Source: CAZFHP01 sp964519365 (GTDB lineage Bacteria; Babelota; Babeliae; Babelales; RVW-14). From it: a stretch of DNA of 12,602 bases. Of this stretch, positions 1 to 6,353 are shown in pieces. Numbering within the stretch: position 1 is the stretch's first letter; each line of letters opens with the position of its first letter. The position numbers and the translations under genes are program-made. The stretch is taken from NCBI GenBank assembly GCA_964519365.1, contig CAZFHP010000044.1, forward strand, positions 1 to 12,602, read 5' to 3'. The notes beneath the pieces were generated by a model. The model did no database searches, was not told the origin of the DNA, and saw nothing but the letters and a program-made list of their open reading frames with translations.

Positions 1-18
1 AACCCTTGCTGCGTGGGT

Positions 19-44
19 CCAGGGGGTGCGCATTCACCCCCTGG
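19..44. repeat. GC-rich perfect hairpin, 10-bp stem
   Basis: CCAGGGGGTG (19-28) is the exact reverse complement of CACCCCCTGG (35-44), around the 6-nt loop CGCATT. The stem is far more GC-rich than the surroundings. No T-run follows on either strand, so a classical intrinsic terminator is not supported. It may be the end of a dispersed palindromic element or of an RNA that extends off the left edge. Confidence 0.6.
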
Positions 45-117
45 TATAGCCAAGAAATTTAGTTAAAACGGGATGTATCTTATTGTTCAAAAATTTGGAA
101 GCTTATTCAATTTTATC

Positions 118-164
118 TTCCGGGTTGTTTCTAGGTTAATTTCTAGGTTAATTTCCGGGTTAGT
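118..164 (+). repeat. Four tandem 11-12 bp direct repeats
   Basis: Units start at 118, 129, 141 and 153 with consensus TTC(C/T)(G/A)GGTTA(A/G)T. The two central units are identical (TTCTAGGTTAAT) and the two outer ones carry the CCGGG variant. Spacing is about one helical turn, which would suit a repeated protein-binding site or simply slippage. They lie just upstream of the micro-ORF and ruvC. Confidence 0.6.
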
Positions 165-187
165 ATGAAAAATAAGGAGATACCCTC

Positions 188-232
188 ATGTTAAAAGAAT
201 TGCTTACTAAAAAAACATTTAGTTTACCTTAA
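188..232 (+). CDS. Possible 14-codon micro-ORF with strong Shine-Dalgarno
   Basis: AAGGAGA at 174-180 sits 7 nt before an ATG at 188. The frame reads MLKELLTKKTFSLP and stops with TAA at 230-232. The ribosome-binding site is better than that of ruvC downstream. A translated leader peptide or micro-protein is possible. The length is too short for coding statistics, and no attenuator-type hairpin with a T-run follows. Confidence 0.2.
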   Translation: MLKELLTKKTFSLP

Positions 233-337
233 GCATCAATGATCATGCATTTTTCTTGCTATTCGCATGCCCCGTATGATATTTTAAGCGTGAAGGAAAA
301 AAGAGAAAATAAAAAATAACGAGGAAGAAAGAGCGTT

Positions 338-832
338 GTGAATAACCCAGTTATTTTGGGAATCGACCCAGGCTTTCATGTAACAGGCTTTGCGATCTTA
401 GAAAAAGACGGGAACAAAGCGCTATTACGCGACTATGGATACTTGCGTCTGCCTGCTAAAAAGCATCTTTCTGAACGTATTGGGATTTTCTATGCGTTTA
501 TGCTTGAGAAGATACAAAAGTATGCCGTAAGCCAAATCTCACTAGAAACGCCATTTTTGGGCAAGAATATTCAGGGGTTCTTAAAACTGGGGTATTTGCG
601 CGGCATTTTATATCTTTTGGCTGATCAGCACAAGCTTACACTTCATGAATTTTCCCCCCGGGAAGTTAAGGCTGCCGTTACGGGATACGGCGGCGCGTCA
701 AAAGATCAAGTTGCAACTATGGTCTTACGGTTGTTTCCAAAAATATCGATGGTTCAGGCAAGCGCTAAAAACGACGTGACTGACGCACTTGCTGTGTGTT
801 TGTCTGGCTTTTGGCAACGCCCGGGATTTTGA
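338..832 (+). CDS. ruvC: Crossover junction endodeoxyribonuclease RuvC
   Basis: RuvC is the Holliday-junction resolvase that makes paired symmetric nicks at branched recombination intermediates, normally with the RuvAB motor. The 164-aa product is close to the usual family length (E. coli 173). The RNase H-like acidic active site is complete: D10 in the first strand motif GIDPG, E70 in the SLETPF segment, and D146 and D149 in the C-terminal DVTDALA motif. The start is GTG, with a weak purine-rich stretch (GAGGA at 321-325) rather than a strong Shine-Dalgarno. No ruvA or ruvB gene lies in the window, so ruvC stands alone here. The identification rests on motif order and overall match to the family and is confident. 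Confidence 0.93.
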   Translation: MNNPVILGIDPGFHVTGFAILEKDGNKALLRDYGYLRLPAKKHLSERIGIFYAFMLEKIQKYAVSQISLETPFLGKNIQGFLKLGYLRGILYLLADQHKLTLHEFSPREVKAAVTGYGGASKDQVATMVLRLFPKISMVQASAKNDVTDALAVCLSGFWQRPGF

Positions 833-906
833 TATTTGGCTATGCTGTTGTATGGTTTTGGCTGTAAAGTATGCTTTGAAATACCTGTAATATTTGCGAT
901 GGTTTG

Positions 907-934
907 TCATCCCGGCCTATGAGCCGGGATCCAG
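907..934. repeat. REP-like palindromic element
   Basis: ATCCCGGC (909-916) and GCCGGGAT (923-930) form a perfect 8-bp stem around the loop CTATGA. Flanks GTC on the left and CCAG on the right give the GTCATCCCGG...CCGGGATCCAG pattern, which resembles short palindromes dispersed between genes in many bacteria. It sits between ruvC and the next gene. No T-run follows. A related but diverged form may occur at 12421-12442. Confidence 0.6.
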
Positions 935-983
935 CGAGGCAAACAAATTGAAAGTGATGTAATGGAGGAAAGAGTGAATACCC

Positions 984-990
984 AAGGAGG
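984..990 (+). promoter_or_regulatory. Strong Shine-Dalgarno for the 999 gene
   Basis: AAGGAGG ends 8 nt before the ATG at 999. It selects this start over the second in-frame ATG at 1008, for which the spacing would be too long. Confidence 0.7.
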
Positions 991-998
991 GTCTCATA

Positions 999-1688
999 AT
1001 GAATATTATGTCAAAAAGATCAGAAAAACACACAAGCGTGTTTTTCTTCGCATTCATACTTACAGTTATATCAATTGCGCCAATTACACAAACGCATGCT
1101 GACGTTACAACAAATCTTAACGCCCTTAAAGATAAGCTTGTCGTACTTAGAGGTTCGCTTGTGACGCTTAAAGATAAGCTGGTTACACTTGCCGGACGTT
1201 TGGGTACGGTTAAAAAGAAACTTTCTGGTTTGAAGGCAGAAGTTAATCTTACTCCAGCTAAACGGTCAAGGCGTATAATTCAGAAAAACATAGATCTTGT
1301 CACAACAAATTTAATACCTGTCGCTGCTGGTATAAAGGTTGCCCCCCCAACAGGTGAAAAAACACCTCTAGCCATAAAAAAATTTATAAATGATCAGCTC
1401 GCAAAAAAAACGTACGATTCTGAAACATTAAGACCTTTAGAGAAAATGCTTCAAATTATCAATAAAATGCAAAATCCGTATAACAATGGCCAGGAAAAAG
1501 ATGATTGGGATAGGCGAGTAGAGAAAGTAAAAACTTTCATTGAAAAACAAAATAAAAAAATTTTAGCCCCTGATAAAACGGTCTTTGTAAAGGGCGCTAA
1601 CACAATCAAAAAAATACCAACACGGTTGCTCGACAAATTTAATGATAATCTTGATACTTTAAATTTCCAAATAAGTTTGGCCGATTGA
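999..1688 (+). CDS. Small secreted protein with 3 x 14-residue Leu-rich repeats
   Basis: I do not recognise this 229-aa protein. Residues 1-34 form a signal peptide: a basic N-region (K6, R7, K10), a hydrophobic core near 14-29, and a likely cut after THA34. The mature protein opens with three tandem 14-residue repeats (residues 42-83), consensus [AT]LKxKLVxLxGxLx, predicted amphipathic helix. The rest is Lys-rich and mostly helical-looking, with a short Pro-containing stretch around 115-125. No cysteine or catalytic signature is evident. The repeat module recurs at the C-terminus of the secreted candidate protease encoded at 10427-12274, so the two may share a partner or location. The start is fixed by a strong Shine-Dalgarno. 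Location outside the cytoplasm is an inference from the signal peptide; function is unknown. Confidence 0.8.
   Translation: MNIMSKRSEKHTSVFFFAFILTVISIAPITQTHADVTTNLNALKDKLVVLRGSLVTLKDKLVTLAGRLGTVKKKLSGLKAEVNLTPAKRSRRIIQKNIDLVTTNLIPVAAGIKVAPPTGEKTPLAIKKFINDQLAKKTYDSETLRPLEKMLQIINKMQNPYNNGQEKDDWDRRVEKVKTFIEKQNKKILAPDKTVFVKGANTIKKIPTRLLDKFNDNLDTLNFQISLAD
1122..1247 (+). repeat. 42-residue module, three 14-aa repeats, copy A
   Basis: Residues 42-83 of the 999 gene. The central segment LRGSLVTLKDKLVTLAGRLG matches the C-terminal module of the 10427 gene at 18 of 20 residues. Across all 42 residues 27 are identical. The third repeat is the most diverged (5 of 14). Hydrophobic residues fall with heptad-like spacing, which suggests a helical or coiled-coil surface. 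Confidence 0.75.
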
Positions 1689-1722
1689 TGTACAACAGTA
1701 ATTTTGCACGGCAATCGGCCAA
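1677..1722. terminator. Inverted repeat between convergent genes, possible terminator
   Basis: TTGGCCGATTG (1677-1687) pairs perfectly with CAATCGGCCAA (1712-1722): an 11-bp stem with a 24-nt loop. It overlaps the last codons and stop codon of the 999 gene. A T-rich stretch comes only 15 nt later (1736-1745), so it is not a textbook intrinsic terminator. Its position between converging genes suggests a weak or bidirectional terminator or an mRNA 3'-end stabiliser. Confidence 0.4.
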
Positions 1723-1747
1723 TATTGTCTACAAAGTTTTTGTTTTA

Positions 1748-3340
1748 TCAGTCTAGATCCAATTCATCATCTTCATCGTCTTCTTCTTCTGGCGACTCTT
1801 CTTGTGCTACTGTCAGTACAACTTGATCAATCTGAATTTTTAATTGTGCTTGATGATATGTGCTTAAACTTAGAGTTCTCGTGTTTTTTAATATCTCAGA
1901 AAAGACCCATTCTAGAATATTAAGTGTTTTGACAAGTGGGTTTTCTTCACCCTCTAATTTTTGTTCCTCTTCTACGGTTTGCAATAATTTATTAAACCTG
2001 TCAATATCTAAAGCTTGACTTAATTGTACGTGTATAAGATTAACATTAGACTCAATATTCGGATTAGGGGTATCACATGCTGAACACCTAGTTGCAGCCT
2101 TTGATTTATTTATAAATGTACAAGTAGCACATGTCCACCTAGTATCTATGTTTGCATAGAGATTTTGCACGGCGGCTATCTCATGAAGAGTTATGTTATT
2201 AATATTTGGATCTGTTGTTCTATATTTTTTTAACGATGCTGGGTATAAAGAATCTTTGATGTTGTTTGCTTTGCAAGCACTCAAAAATACTATTGCCATG
2301 TTTGCTAGCTCTGTAAAACTTGGGGTATCTTTTGTAAATGTAACATTGGTTTCTGTTCCTAAGCCAAGTATTACTCTTAGGTAATTTACAATTCCATATA
2401 ACGTATAAACGGCTGTTTCTCGATCGATCCGTGTTATTGGCATAATTTTTACAAGGACCGAGTTAGCTTGTGTTGAAGCAGTTATTATGTCTGTGAGTTT
2501 TCGCATAATTTGGAACAAGGGATGAAAAGCTGGGATATAACTTTCAAATGCATCACAGAATTCAAAGAATAATCCTCGAAAAACTGTATTGCCAGGATAA
2601 AAAAAACGACGATAAATTTTGTCAAATGTATCGTTCATTATTTTGGGAAGGACAATCCCTGTAGTGTTTTCTTTTTGAAGAAATCCTATTGTATCAATAA
2701 GGTGCTTGAGATAAATAAATTGGGGAACCGTTACTAGGATAGTTTCTCCAAGTGAGGCTAGAAATGGATTGAAAGCATTTGCAAAAAACTCTACACGAGC
2801 TTTAAAAGCTTCTTTTTCTTCAGGGGAACTCGGAGCCGGAAGTAGACCTACTACTCGACAAAAATTACCAACAAGGTAATCCGTTGTTTCGGCTAAAGGA
2901 AACATTTCAATTAAAACATCTCTATTGTCAGAAGCTTTCATGTTAATGTTTAATATAGGGGCGGCTAAGGCTTTTAGGTCGCTTGCCGATTTAATTTTAT
3001 CATATTCTGTTTTTAAATCACGCTTGAGTTGTTCGAGAGCTGCTCTTTGTTCTTCTTCTATTTCTTGTTGTCGTTTTTTAGCAGCTTCTTCTCGAATTCT
3101 TTGCTCTCGGGCTCTACGTTCATGTCTTTTTCTATAAGCACCTCCAAGAAGAGACCGTATATCAGTTTTAGGCCTTTCAGTAGGTAATTTTATTCTTACA
3201 AGCCCGGTTTCTTCTGAAGCAATTTTAGATTGCACTTCTTGTTCTGGGGCAAGTGTGGCTGCAAATATGCTTTTTTCACCAAAGAGTCCCAATGTTGCCG
3301 ATATAAGCACAAATAGAACTTTAATGCTGTTTTTGTTCAT
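1748..3340 (-). CDS. Secreted coiled-coil protein with NZF/RanBP2-type zinc finger
   Basis: 530 aa. A signal peptide covers residues 1-27/28 (K3, K7, hydrophobic 8-20). A highly charged Arg/Glu-rich helix, probably coiled coil, spans about 68-118. A large helical region of unknown fold follows (about 120-395). A zinc finger lies at 402-422: W402-x-C404-x2-C407-T408-F409-x-N411-x7-C419-x2-C422, then P425. This matches the RanBP2-type finger, closest to the NZF subclass whose Thr-Phe pair contacts ubiquitin. The tail is very acidic (about 514-530). The ATG at 3340 is preceded by GGAGG and lies about 43 nt below a good promoter. An upstream in-frame ATG at 3418 is inside the -35 box and is rejected. 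A eukaryote-type finger on an exported bacterial protein suggests a host-directed role; ubiquitin binding is an inference. Confidence 0.8.
   Translation of the reverse strand: MNKNSIKVLFVLISATLGLFGEKSIFAATLAPEQEVQSKIASEETGLVRIKLPTERPKTDIRSLLGGAYRKRHERRAREQRIREEAAKKRQQEIEEEQRAALEQLKRDLKTEYDKIKSASDLKALAAPILNINMKASDNRDVLIEMFPLAETTDYLVGNFCRVVGLLPAPSSPEEKEAFKARVEFFANAFNPFLASLGETILVTVPQFIYLKHLIDTIGFLQKENTTGIVLPKIMNDTFDKIYRRFFYPGNTVFRGLFFEFCDAFESYIPAFHPLFQIMRKLTDIITASTQANSVLVKIMPITRIDRETAVYTLYGIVNYLRVILGLGTETNVTFTKDTPSFTELANMAIVFLSACKANNIKDSLYPASLKKYRTTDPNINNITLHEIAAVQNLYANIDTRWTCATCTFINKSKAATRCSACDTPNPNIESNVNLIHVQLSQALDIDRFNKLLQTVEEEQKLEGEENPLVKTLNILEWVFSEILKNTRTLSLSTYHQAQLKIQIDQVVLTVAQEESPEEEDDEDDELDLD
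2075..2137 (-). other. NZF/RanBP2-type zinc finger coding segment
   Basis: Codons 402-422 of the gene at 1748-3340, from W402 to the fourth zinc ligand C422. All four cysteines, the Trp, the Thr-Phe pair and the Asn of the family pattern are present. The position that is often a large hydrophobic residue in ubiquitin-binding NZFs (two after the third Cys) is Ala421, so ubiquitin affinity could be weak or the ligand different. Confidence 0.75.
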
Positions 3341-3389
3341 AATTTCCTCCATGTAGTTTAAAAGGATTATTGTCTTTGATTCTTTCTTT

Positions 3390-3418
3390 AGAATACAGTA
3401 TTTATTTATATTTGTCAA
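3390..3418 (-). promoter_or_regulatory. Sigma70-type promoter for the NZF gene
   Basis: On the minus strand TTGACA (3418-3413) is followed after 17 bp by TATTCT (3395-3390). Transcription would begin near 3383, leaving about 43 nt before the ATG at 3340. The -35 box is a perfect consensus. Confidence 0.7.
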
Positions 3419-3596
3419 TGGGGCCGGGTTGGGTTAATCGTCAATTAACATGGGAATTAAAAGTCGGGTTGTGTTGGTCTGGAGGTGGCTTTGGTGCTTA
3501 TTTGAGCCAAGGTTTTGCCGGGCACAGCCTGGATAACTACAGGATAACTATCTGATAATTCTAAGGATCAATTTTAAAAACAGGAAAACCCTTAAA

Positions 3597-4289
3597 TCAC
3601 AGCAAAACACACGTAGGGCAAGAAGCCCCATCCTGTGTGCCGAAGGCCTGATCGATACTTTCTTCAATATTTCTGGATTGAGATGCTTCGAATATACTAG
3701 AAACACGCTCTATGACATCAGCAATAGATATTCTATAGATATCAGTAATTGTAAGGTCGATATCGCCTGCTTTACGTAATGCTTGTATTATACTATGCGC
3801 GGCTTTTTCGTTAGTCATTGCTTTTTGAGTATATGCTCGAAGTACGCAATGAAATGGTGTAAGTTCGTGTACTATTGTTTGCACCGTTACACGTGCCCCA
3901 CTGGCAACAAGAAGTGCTACAACAGGCACAAGCCCCTTTCGGGCAGCATAGTGTAAAGCTGTCCATCCTGCCTTATCTGATCGATCCAGATCTATATCTT
4001 TGCTTTTTAAAAGCTCTGTTACGATTTCAACAATTGTTTTTTCTGGATGTGTTGAACAAATAGCATACTGTAGTGCAGTAAAACCACCGTCTGTTTGCGC
4101 ATTAACGGGAGCTTTGTGTGCAACCAAACTTCGTACGGTCATTACTTTTCCATCTCGAATAGCTTTAAACAAGCTTACTGCTGTGGGGTTGACTTTGATT
4201 ATCGAGCTGGTTCGTTTGATCATACCAAAAGATAGAGCGCCTAGAGAAAGTAAAACAGACAAGCAACCGAAAATTTTATAACACTTCAT
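3597..4289 (-). CDS. Secreted ankyrin-repeat protein with C-terminal CVLL box
   Basis: 230 aa. The N-terminus is a signal peptide (K2, K5, hydrophobic 6-21, likely cut after SFG22). About four ankyrin repeats follow: a degenerate one at 36-67, one at 68-105 with an insertion, the clearest at 107-138 (AGWTALHYAARKG), and a diverged one at about 142-180. A 45-residue tail ends in SCPTCVLL. C227-V-L-L fits the eukaryotic CaaX rule for geranylgeranylation, the same four residues as in human Cdc42, and C224 could be a second lipidation site. Legionella AnkB is a known ankyrin effector using host prenylation. Start: ATG with AAGGGG 5 nt upstream, and its own promoter. A host membrane-targeted effector is the inference; how a Sec-exported protein would reach host cytosol is not shown. 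Confidence 0.82.
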   Translation of the reverse strand: MKCYKIFGCLSVLLSLGALSFGMIKRTSSIIKVNPTAVSLFKAIRDGKVMTVRSLVAHKAPVNAQTDGGFTALQYAICSTHPEKTIVEIVTELLKSKDIDLDRSDKAGWTALHYAARKGLVPVVALLVASGARVTVQTIVHELTPFHCVLRAYTQKAMTNEKAAHSIIQALRKAGDIDLTITDIYRISIADVIERVSSIFEASQSRNIEESIDQAFGTQDGASCPTCVLL

Positions 4290-4330
4290 GGTAACCCCTT
4301 TCTTTTATCTCTTTTTTTAAACATACAATA

Positions 4331-4359
4331 AGTATAACTCTGTTTGAGCTTGATTTTAA
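4331..4359 (-). promoter_or_regulatory. Sigma70-type promoter for the ankyrin gene
   Basis: On the minus strand TTAAAA (4359-4354), a 17-bp spacer and TATACT (4336-4331). The predicted start near 4324 gives a leader of about 35 nt. This makes the ankyrin gene a separate transcription unit from the Fic gene 90 bp upstream. Confidence 0.5.
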
Positions 4360-4379
4360 ATAGTTTTGAGTATTATTAG

Positions 4380-5894
4380 TTAAAGTCTTATCATAATACG
4401 CTGGACAACTTCCTCCATCTGATTAATCTCTTGATCTGTAAGCATCTTAAAATGATTTGTACGCTTGTTCTGCGAAAGTTTTCCATCATGCTGATAGGTC
4501 AACATAATAAAAAGATCAAGGAGTTTGTCGGGCATATCAACAATAGCGCGTAATGCTTCTTTGGTTTTATCATAGCTGGTCAAGAAATTTAATTCTTTCT
4601 TAAAGTCTGTATTAATTGTCTTTTCAATACAGGTGGCCAAATATTCTGCTTGAACAGTGTAATCGATAAATTGGTATAAAGCCGCTGTTTGCTGATGTAC
4701 TACCATAACTCCTTGATCATCAAGATCATAATCTTTAATAGCTTTCATGAGTGGGCCTGAAAATTTCTCAAGAGCAGTGTCATAACCAGACATGTCAGAA
4801 AGTATAACAGCTGATACGGGAAATATCATGCCAGGAGGCGTAAATCCGGTTCTGTGTAAAATATAATGAATCAAAAATCTATGCAACCGTCCATTGCCAT
4901 CATCAAATGGATGAATAAAAACAAAACCAAAAGAAATTGCCGCTGCAATAACAATAGAATGAACGTTTGACTCAATCATTAATTCTAACGATTGGAGCAA
5001 GTTTTCCATTAAAAAATTAACATCTTCTGGTTTAGGGCAAATATAGTGAATTACCTGTTGGTACCAACTACGATTTTCTCCAACATAATTTTGAGACGAT
5101 CTGTACGTATGATTAATAAAACGCTTATCAACAATCGCATGTTGTAACGTAACCAAAACATCTTCTGTGATCTTTGGAATTTTTTTTATTTTTTTTACAA
5201 GTTCAATAAACCGAGCAAGCCGCTGCTTACTTGGAATCTCTCGTTCAATTTGATATGACGACATTGTTTCATGAGCATACAGGTATGTACTTGCACGGTC
5301 TAAAACAAATGAATCATGCTTTTTAAGTAAATCACGGACCATGAGATCTAAGTGCTTTTGCTCAAAAACTTTTAAAGTATTTGTTTTTCGCACAAACGGA
5401 CAAAATGCGAAATTTCCAAGAAGGTTATCATGAATTCTATAGCGCCTGTGTATTTTAGATTGAGCAGTGTAATAAAGCTTTGCATCAAGAATTTTTACAT
5501 ACGGTCCTGTTTTTAGATCGGGAATCTCAAGAATATTGGTAGTCATTTTTTCATACAAGTACCATATTATACGTTGGTATTTGCCTGTTGGATGTGATGC
5601 AACATGAGCTCTTACTGCTTCAATTGATACGCAATTCCAAAAAGCTTTAATAATCTCAAGATTTAGCCCTTCGTGTTTAAGAGCAAATACAAGATGTTGA
5701 AAAGGATCATCTAAGTTCTCAAGCTTATACCCTTGGTCATAAAGATAGATATTTGGTTCGCAATTTTCTAAAATAGTGCGAGCACCCTGCTTAATAAGAT
5801 AAGACCATCGAAAATGCGGGATTACAACCAATTTGTATCGATCAACAAACCATCTATAACCAATTGATTGAGCATCTGAAGGCAAGTGTTTCAT
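4380..5894 (-). CDS. Fic-domain protein (probable AMP-transferase)
   Basis: 504 aa from the chosen start. The Fic catalytic loop is complete: H328-P-F-D-D-G-N-G-R336 (HPFxxGNGR), with the catalytic His, acidic Mg-binding position and Arg present. Upstream segments YRSSQNYVGE and PKPEDVNFLMENL match the usual Fic core order. Fic enzymes transfer AMP or related groups to protein hydroxyls. A candidate N-terminal inhibitory helix motif, S213-YQI-E217-R218, fits (S/T)xxxE(G/N) of class II Fic proteins except for Arg in the last place. The first 200 residues are an unrecognised extension. No signal peptide is seen. The ATG at 5894 has AAGGA 6 nt upstream; an in-frame ATG at 5936 would add 14 residues but has no Shine-Dalgarno. 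Toxin, housekeeping regulator or effector cannot be separated from sequence alone. Confidence 0.88.
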   Translation of the reverse strand: MKHLPSDAQSIGYRWFVDRYKLVVIPHFRWSYLIKQGARTILENCEPNIYLYDQGYKLENLDDPFQHLVFALKHEGLNLEIIKAFWNCVSIEAVRAHVASHPTGKYQRIIWYLYEKMTTNILEIPDLKTGPYVKILDAKLYYTAQSKIHRRYRIHDNLLGNFAFCPFVRKTNTLKVFEQKHLDLMVRDLLKKHDSFVLDRASTYLYAHETMSSYQIEREIPSKQRLARFIELVKKIKKIPKITEDVLVTLQHAIVDKRFINHTYRSSQNYVGENRSWYQQVIHYICPKPEDVNFLMENLLQSLELMIESNVHSIVIAAAISFGFVFIHPFDDGNGRLHRFLIHYILHRTGFTPPGMIFPVSAVILSDMSGYDTALEKFSGPLMKAIKDYDLDDQGVMVVHQQTAALYQFIDYTVQAEYLATCIEKTINTDFKKELNFLTSYDKTKEALRAIVDMPDKLLDLFIMLTYQHDGKLSQNKRTNHFKMLTDQEINQMEEVVQRIMIRL

Positions 5895-5941
5895 AGAATT
5901 CCTTAATTTTGGCGGATATTTTACGAAAAACGTCATGCGAA

Positions 5942-5984
5942 TACGATTTTCTATATTTTAGCATAAAAAATTACGATTTTCTAT
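5942..5984. repeat. Two 13-bp direct repeats upstream of the Fic gene
   Basis: TACGATTTTCTAT occurs at 5942-5954 and again at 5972-5984, exactly 30 bp apart, about three helical turns. They lie 48 and 78 bp upstream of the chosen Fic start, where a promoter or operator would be expected. This could be a two-site operator or a simple duplication. Confidence 0.55.
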
Positions 5985-6016
5985 TAAACTCTTTTTTACG
6001 AATATGCTGTACGCAT

Positions 6017-6052
6017 AAAAAAAACGTCACGCGGAACGAATTCCGCGTGACG
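6017..6052 (-). terminator. Intrinsic terminator, 12-bp stem plus T8
   Basis: CGTCACGCGGAA (6025-6036) pairs perfectly with TTCCGCGTGACG (6041-6052), loop CGAA. Read on the minus strand, the stem is followed by eight T residues (6024-6017). On the plus strand it is flanked by A residues, so it would not terminate. It closes the second RNA unit and insulates the Fic gene from upstream transcription. Confidence 0.8.
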
Positions 6053-6060
6053 AAAAGGAG

Positions 6061-6080
6061 AAAGGAGAGTAGTAATGAAG
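6061..6080 (+). repeat. 20-nt box, copy 1
   Basis: AAAGGAGAGTAGTAATGAAG is identical to 6334-6353. On the plus strand it reads as Shine-Dalgarno, 7-nt spacer, ATG AAG. On the minus strand it is an anti-Shine-Dalgarno and anti-start sequence next to a terminator. The match continues downstream as TCTTTTA with a 1-nt offset. Confidence 0.8.
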
Positions 6081-6098
6081 TCTTTTAAAATCTTGTAA
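6075..6098 (+). CDS. 7-codon ORF behind a Shine-Dalgarno, copy 1
   Basis: ATG at 6075, peptide MKSFKIL, stop TAA at 6096-6098. GGAG at 6064-6067 is correctly spaced. It follows the hairpin at 6025-6052. Its twin at 6348 has the same length and the same MK-x-F beginning. This may be a leader peptide, the decayed start of a secreted-protein gene, or chance on the opposite strand of an sRNA. Confidence 0.2.
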   Translation: MKSFKIL

Positions 6099-6169
6099 TC
6101 AAATTTCAAAGTGCTTGTATTAAGCTAAATCTTACAGGGAATTTCTTCCATTGTAAAGCTATTAAAACC

Positions 6170-6197
6170 AATCTACCAAATTCCAAGAGAAAATCAA
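6170..6197 (-). promoter_or_regulatory. Weak promoter-like pair for RNA unit 1
   Basis: On the minus strand TTGATT (6197-6192), 16 bp, TAGATT (6175-6170). Both boxes match consensus at 4 of 6. The -10 box lies 118 bp from the terminator stem, close to the 123 bp in unit 2. Confidence 0.3.
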
Positions 6198-6292
6198 GCT
6201 TTATTTTATCCTAAAAAACAGCTTTTCATATAAATCTCAACTTTTCTACTTGAAACTATCGAGTTTCACCCAAAAACCGTGTTTTTCTCAAG

Positions 6293-6331
6293 AAAATAAA
6301 AAACCATCATGCGAGCAAGCCCGCATGATGG
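6293..6331 (-). terminator. Intrinsic terminator after recF / RNA unit 2
   Basis: CCATCATGCG (6304-6313) pairs perfectly with CGCATGATGG (6322-6331), loop of 8 nt. On the minus strand it is followed by TTTTTTATTTT (6303-6293). It can end both the dnaN-recF transcript and a short RNA started at 6448. Stem sequence is unrelated to the 6017-6052 terminator, although the neighbouring 20-nt box is identical. Confidence 0.7.
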
Positions 6332-6333
6332 AA

Positions 6334-6353
6334 AAAGGAGAGTAGTAATGAAG
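6334..6353 (+). repeat. 20-nt box, copy 2
   Basis: Identical to 6061-6080 over all 20 nt, again placed 2-8 nt from a perfect hairpin whose sequence differs from that of copy 1. Confidence 0.8.

Larger units (their letters stand above)
1..337. other. Non-coding region upstream of ruvC
   Basis: No convincing gene longer than about 25 codons is present. From left to right it holds a GC-rich perfect hairpin (19-44), four 11-12 bp tandem repeats (118-164), a short ORF with a strong Shine-Dalgarno (188-232), then an A-rich stretch leading to the GTG start of ruvC. A short AT-rich stretch near 270-285 contains a TATGAT that could serve as a -10 box, but no good -35 box lies 16-18 bp upstream, so no promoter is called. 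Confidence 0.6.
6017..6163 (-). ncRNA. Candidate small RNA, unit 1 (about 147 nt)
   Basis: A minus-strand transcript from a promoter-like pair at 6170-6197 to the terminator at 6017-6052. It would hold an internal hairpin (TTACA 6132-6136 with TGTAA 6152-6156, inner stem GGAA/TTCC) and then the 20-nt box complementary to AAAGGAGAGTAGTAATGAAG (6061-6080). That exposed box could pair with a ribosome-binding site and start codon. The architecture resembles trans-acting sRNAs but there is no expression evidence. Confidence 0.35.

Noticed and set aside
6..60. Short open frames at the left edge as the end of an upstream gene
   Set aside because: All three frames end by about position 66, and the segment is dominated by a perfect hairpin, so no coding signal can be argued.
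3341..3418. N-terminal extension of the NZF protein from the ATG at 3418
   Set aside because: That ATG lies within the -35 box of a strong promoter. The ATG at 3340 has GGAGG upstream and opens directly into a signal peptide.
3530..3562. Repeated GGATAAC motifs as DnaA boxes or an origin
   Set aside because: They differ from TTATCCACA at two or more positions, and no AT-rich unwinding region or dnaA gene accompanies them.
5895..5936. Fic protein start at 5936
   Set aside because: No Shine-Dalgarno is present there, whereas AAGGA is correctly placed before the ATG at 5894. The longer form cannot be fully excluded.
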